Part shown: positions 6,425 through 6,538 of the stretch, piece after piece
How positions within the stretch are numbered: the first letter of the stretch is position 1
Layout: each line of letters opens with the position of its first letter
From: Avimonas intestinalis
GTDB taxonomy: Bacteria; Bacillota; Clostridia; Oscillospirales; Acutalibacteraceae
Assembly: GCA_904380375.1 (NCBI GenBank)
Contig: CAJFID010000050.1
Span: forward strand, 1-6,538
Direction of reading: 5' to 3'
Length of the DNA stretch: 6,538 nucleotides
The notes under the pieces: model-generated
The model's database searches: none
What the model saw: only the letters and a program-made list of their open reading frames with translations
What the model was told of the DNA's origin: nothing
Position numbers and translations under genes: made by a program

Positions 6425-6453
6425 TTGACAGCCGCTTGTTTTTCTGCTATAAA
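6425..6453 (+). promoter_or_regulatory. Near-consensus sigma-A promoter for the right-hand + strand gene
   Basis: TTGACA (6425-6430), a 17-bp spacer and TATAAA (6448-6453) give a near-perfect vegetative promoter on the + strand, with a start near 6460. It points out of the window toward the frame beginning at 6494, and it diverges from the MFS gene at 4753-6030. A 7-bp inverted repeat (AAGCGGC 6394-6400, GCCGCTT 6431-6437) flanks the -35. Confidence 0.75.
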
Positions 6454-6455
6454 AA

Positions 6456-6467
6456 GAACATAAGTTC
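6456..6467. promoter_or_regulatory. SOS box (LexA/DinR-type operator)
   Basis: GAAC-ATAA-GTTC matches the GAAC-N4-GTTC core of the Gram-positive LexA (DinR) operator, extended to AGAAC...GTTCT. It sits 2 bp after the -10 and covers the expected transcript start, the right place for repression. The core match and placement are seen directly; LexA control is inferred from the known Bacillus and Clostridium consensus. Confidence 0.6.
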
Positions 6468-6493
6468 TCTATTTTTTGAGGGGGTAATTATAG

Positions 6494-6538
6494 ATGTTTG
6501 AAACCAAGCTTTATGAAAGGAGGAATGGGATTGAGTTT
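6494..6538 (+). CDS. Start of an unidentified + strand gene (partial, runs off the window)
   Basis: Downstream of the promoter at 6425-6453 and the SOS box at 6456-6467, an ATG at 6494 follows GAGGGGG (6478-6484) at 9 nt and reads MFETKLYERRNGIEF to the window edge. A second, better ribosome site, AAAGGAGG (6516-6523), lies 7 nt before a TTG at 6531 in another frame, so the true gene may begin there and the 6494 frame may be a short upstream peptide. Too little sequence remains to name a product. The upstream operator suggests a DNA-damage-inducible gene. Confidence 0.4.
   Translation, partial: MFETKLYERRNGIEF

Noticed and set aside
1..6538. CRISPR array, tRNA, rRNA or plasmid origin
   Set aside because: No regularly spaced repeats, cloverleaf-like sequences, rRNA blocks or iterons were seen on either strand.

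Overview
The window looks like a chromosomal accessory stretch from a low-to-mid GC-mosaic Firmicute, most likely a gut Clostridia (Oscillospirales-like) bacterium. The reasons are strong Shine-Dalgarno sites (GGAGG, GGGAGG, AGAGGA), sigma-A-type promoters, a GAAC-N4-GTTC SOS box of the Gram-positive LexA type, and the protein families present. The taxonomic call is inference, not proof.

Layout. Positions 1-198 hold the 3' end of an IS3-family (IS150-like) transposase on the + strand, with a one-base frameshift near its end and a probable right inverted repeat ending at 198. All four complete genes lie on the - strand. From right to left they are an MFS transporter (4753-6030), a small cysteine-rich TIGR04076-type protein (4107-4439), a second MFS transporter (2482-3681) and a hydantoinase/oxoprolinase A-type protein (260-2260). 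The last 115 bases carry a near-consensus + strand promoter, an overlapping SOS box and the start of a gene that runs off the window.

Transcription. Each - strand gene appears to be its own unit. A strong promoter (3793-3821) serves the 2482-3681 transporter, whose transcript ends at an 11-bp-stem terminator (2383-2429) before the hydantoinase gene. Another terminator (3915-3955) lies below the TIGR04076 gene. A further promoter (4648-4676) drives the TIGR04076 gene through a leader of about 200 nt that holds a perfect 15-bp-stem hairpin and a possible 11-codon leader peptide. These signals also show that the longest possible frames for the hydantoinase and the middle transporter are over-extended: one would translate a terminator and the other its own promoter.

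Function. The middle transporter and the hydantoinase A-like ATPase are plausible partners in uptake and ATP-dependent ring opening or carboxylation of a small cyclic or carbonyl compound, but no B subunit is present and the substrate cannot be read from sequence. The right part of the window is visibly more A+T-rich than 1-3990 and contains a gene remnant (6179-6298), so the region looks assembled from pieces of different origin. I see no CRISPR array, tRNA or rRNA.
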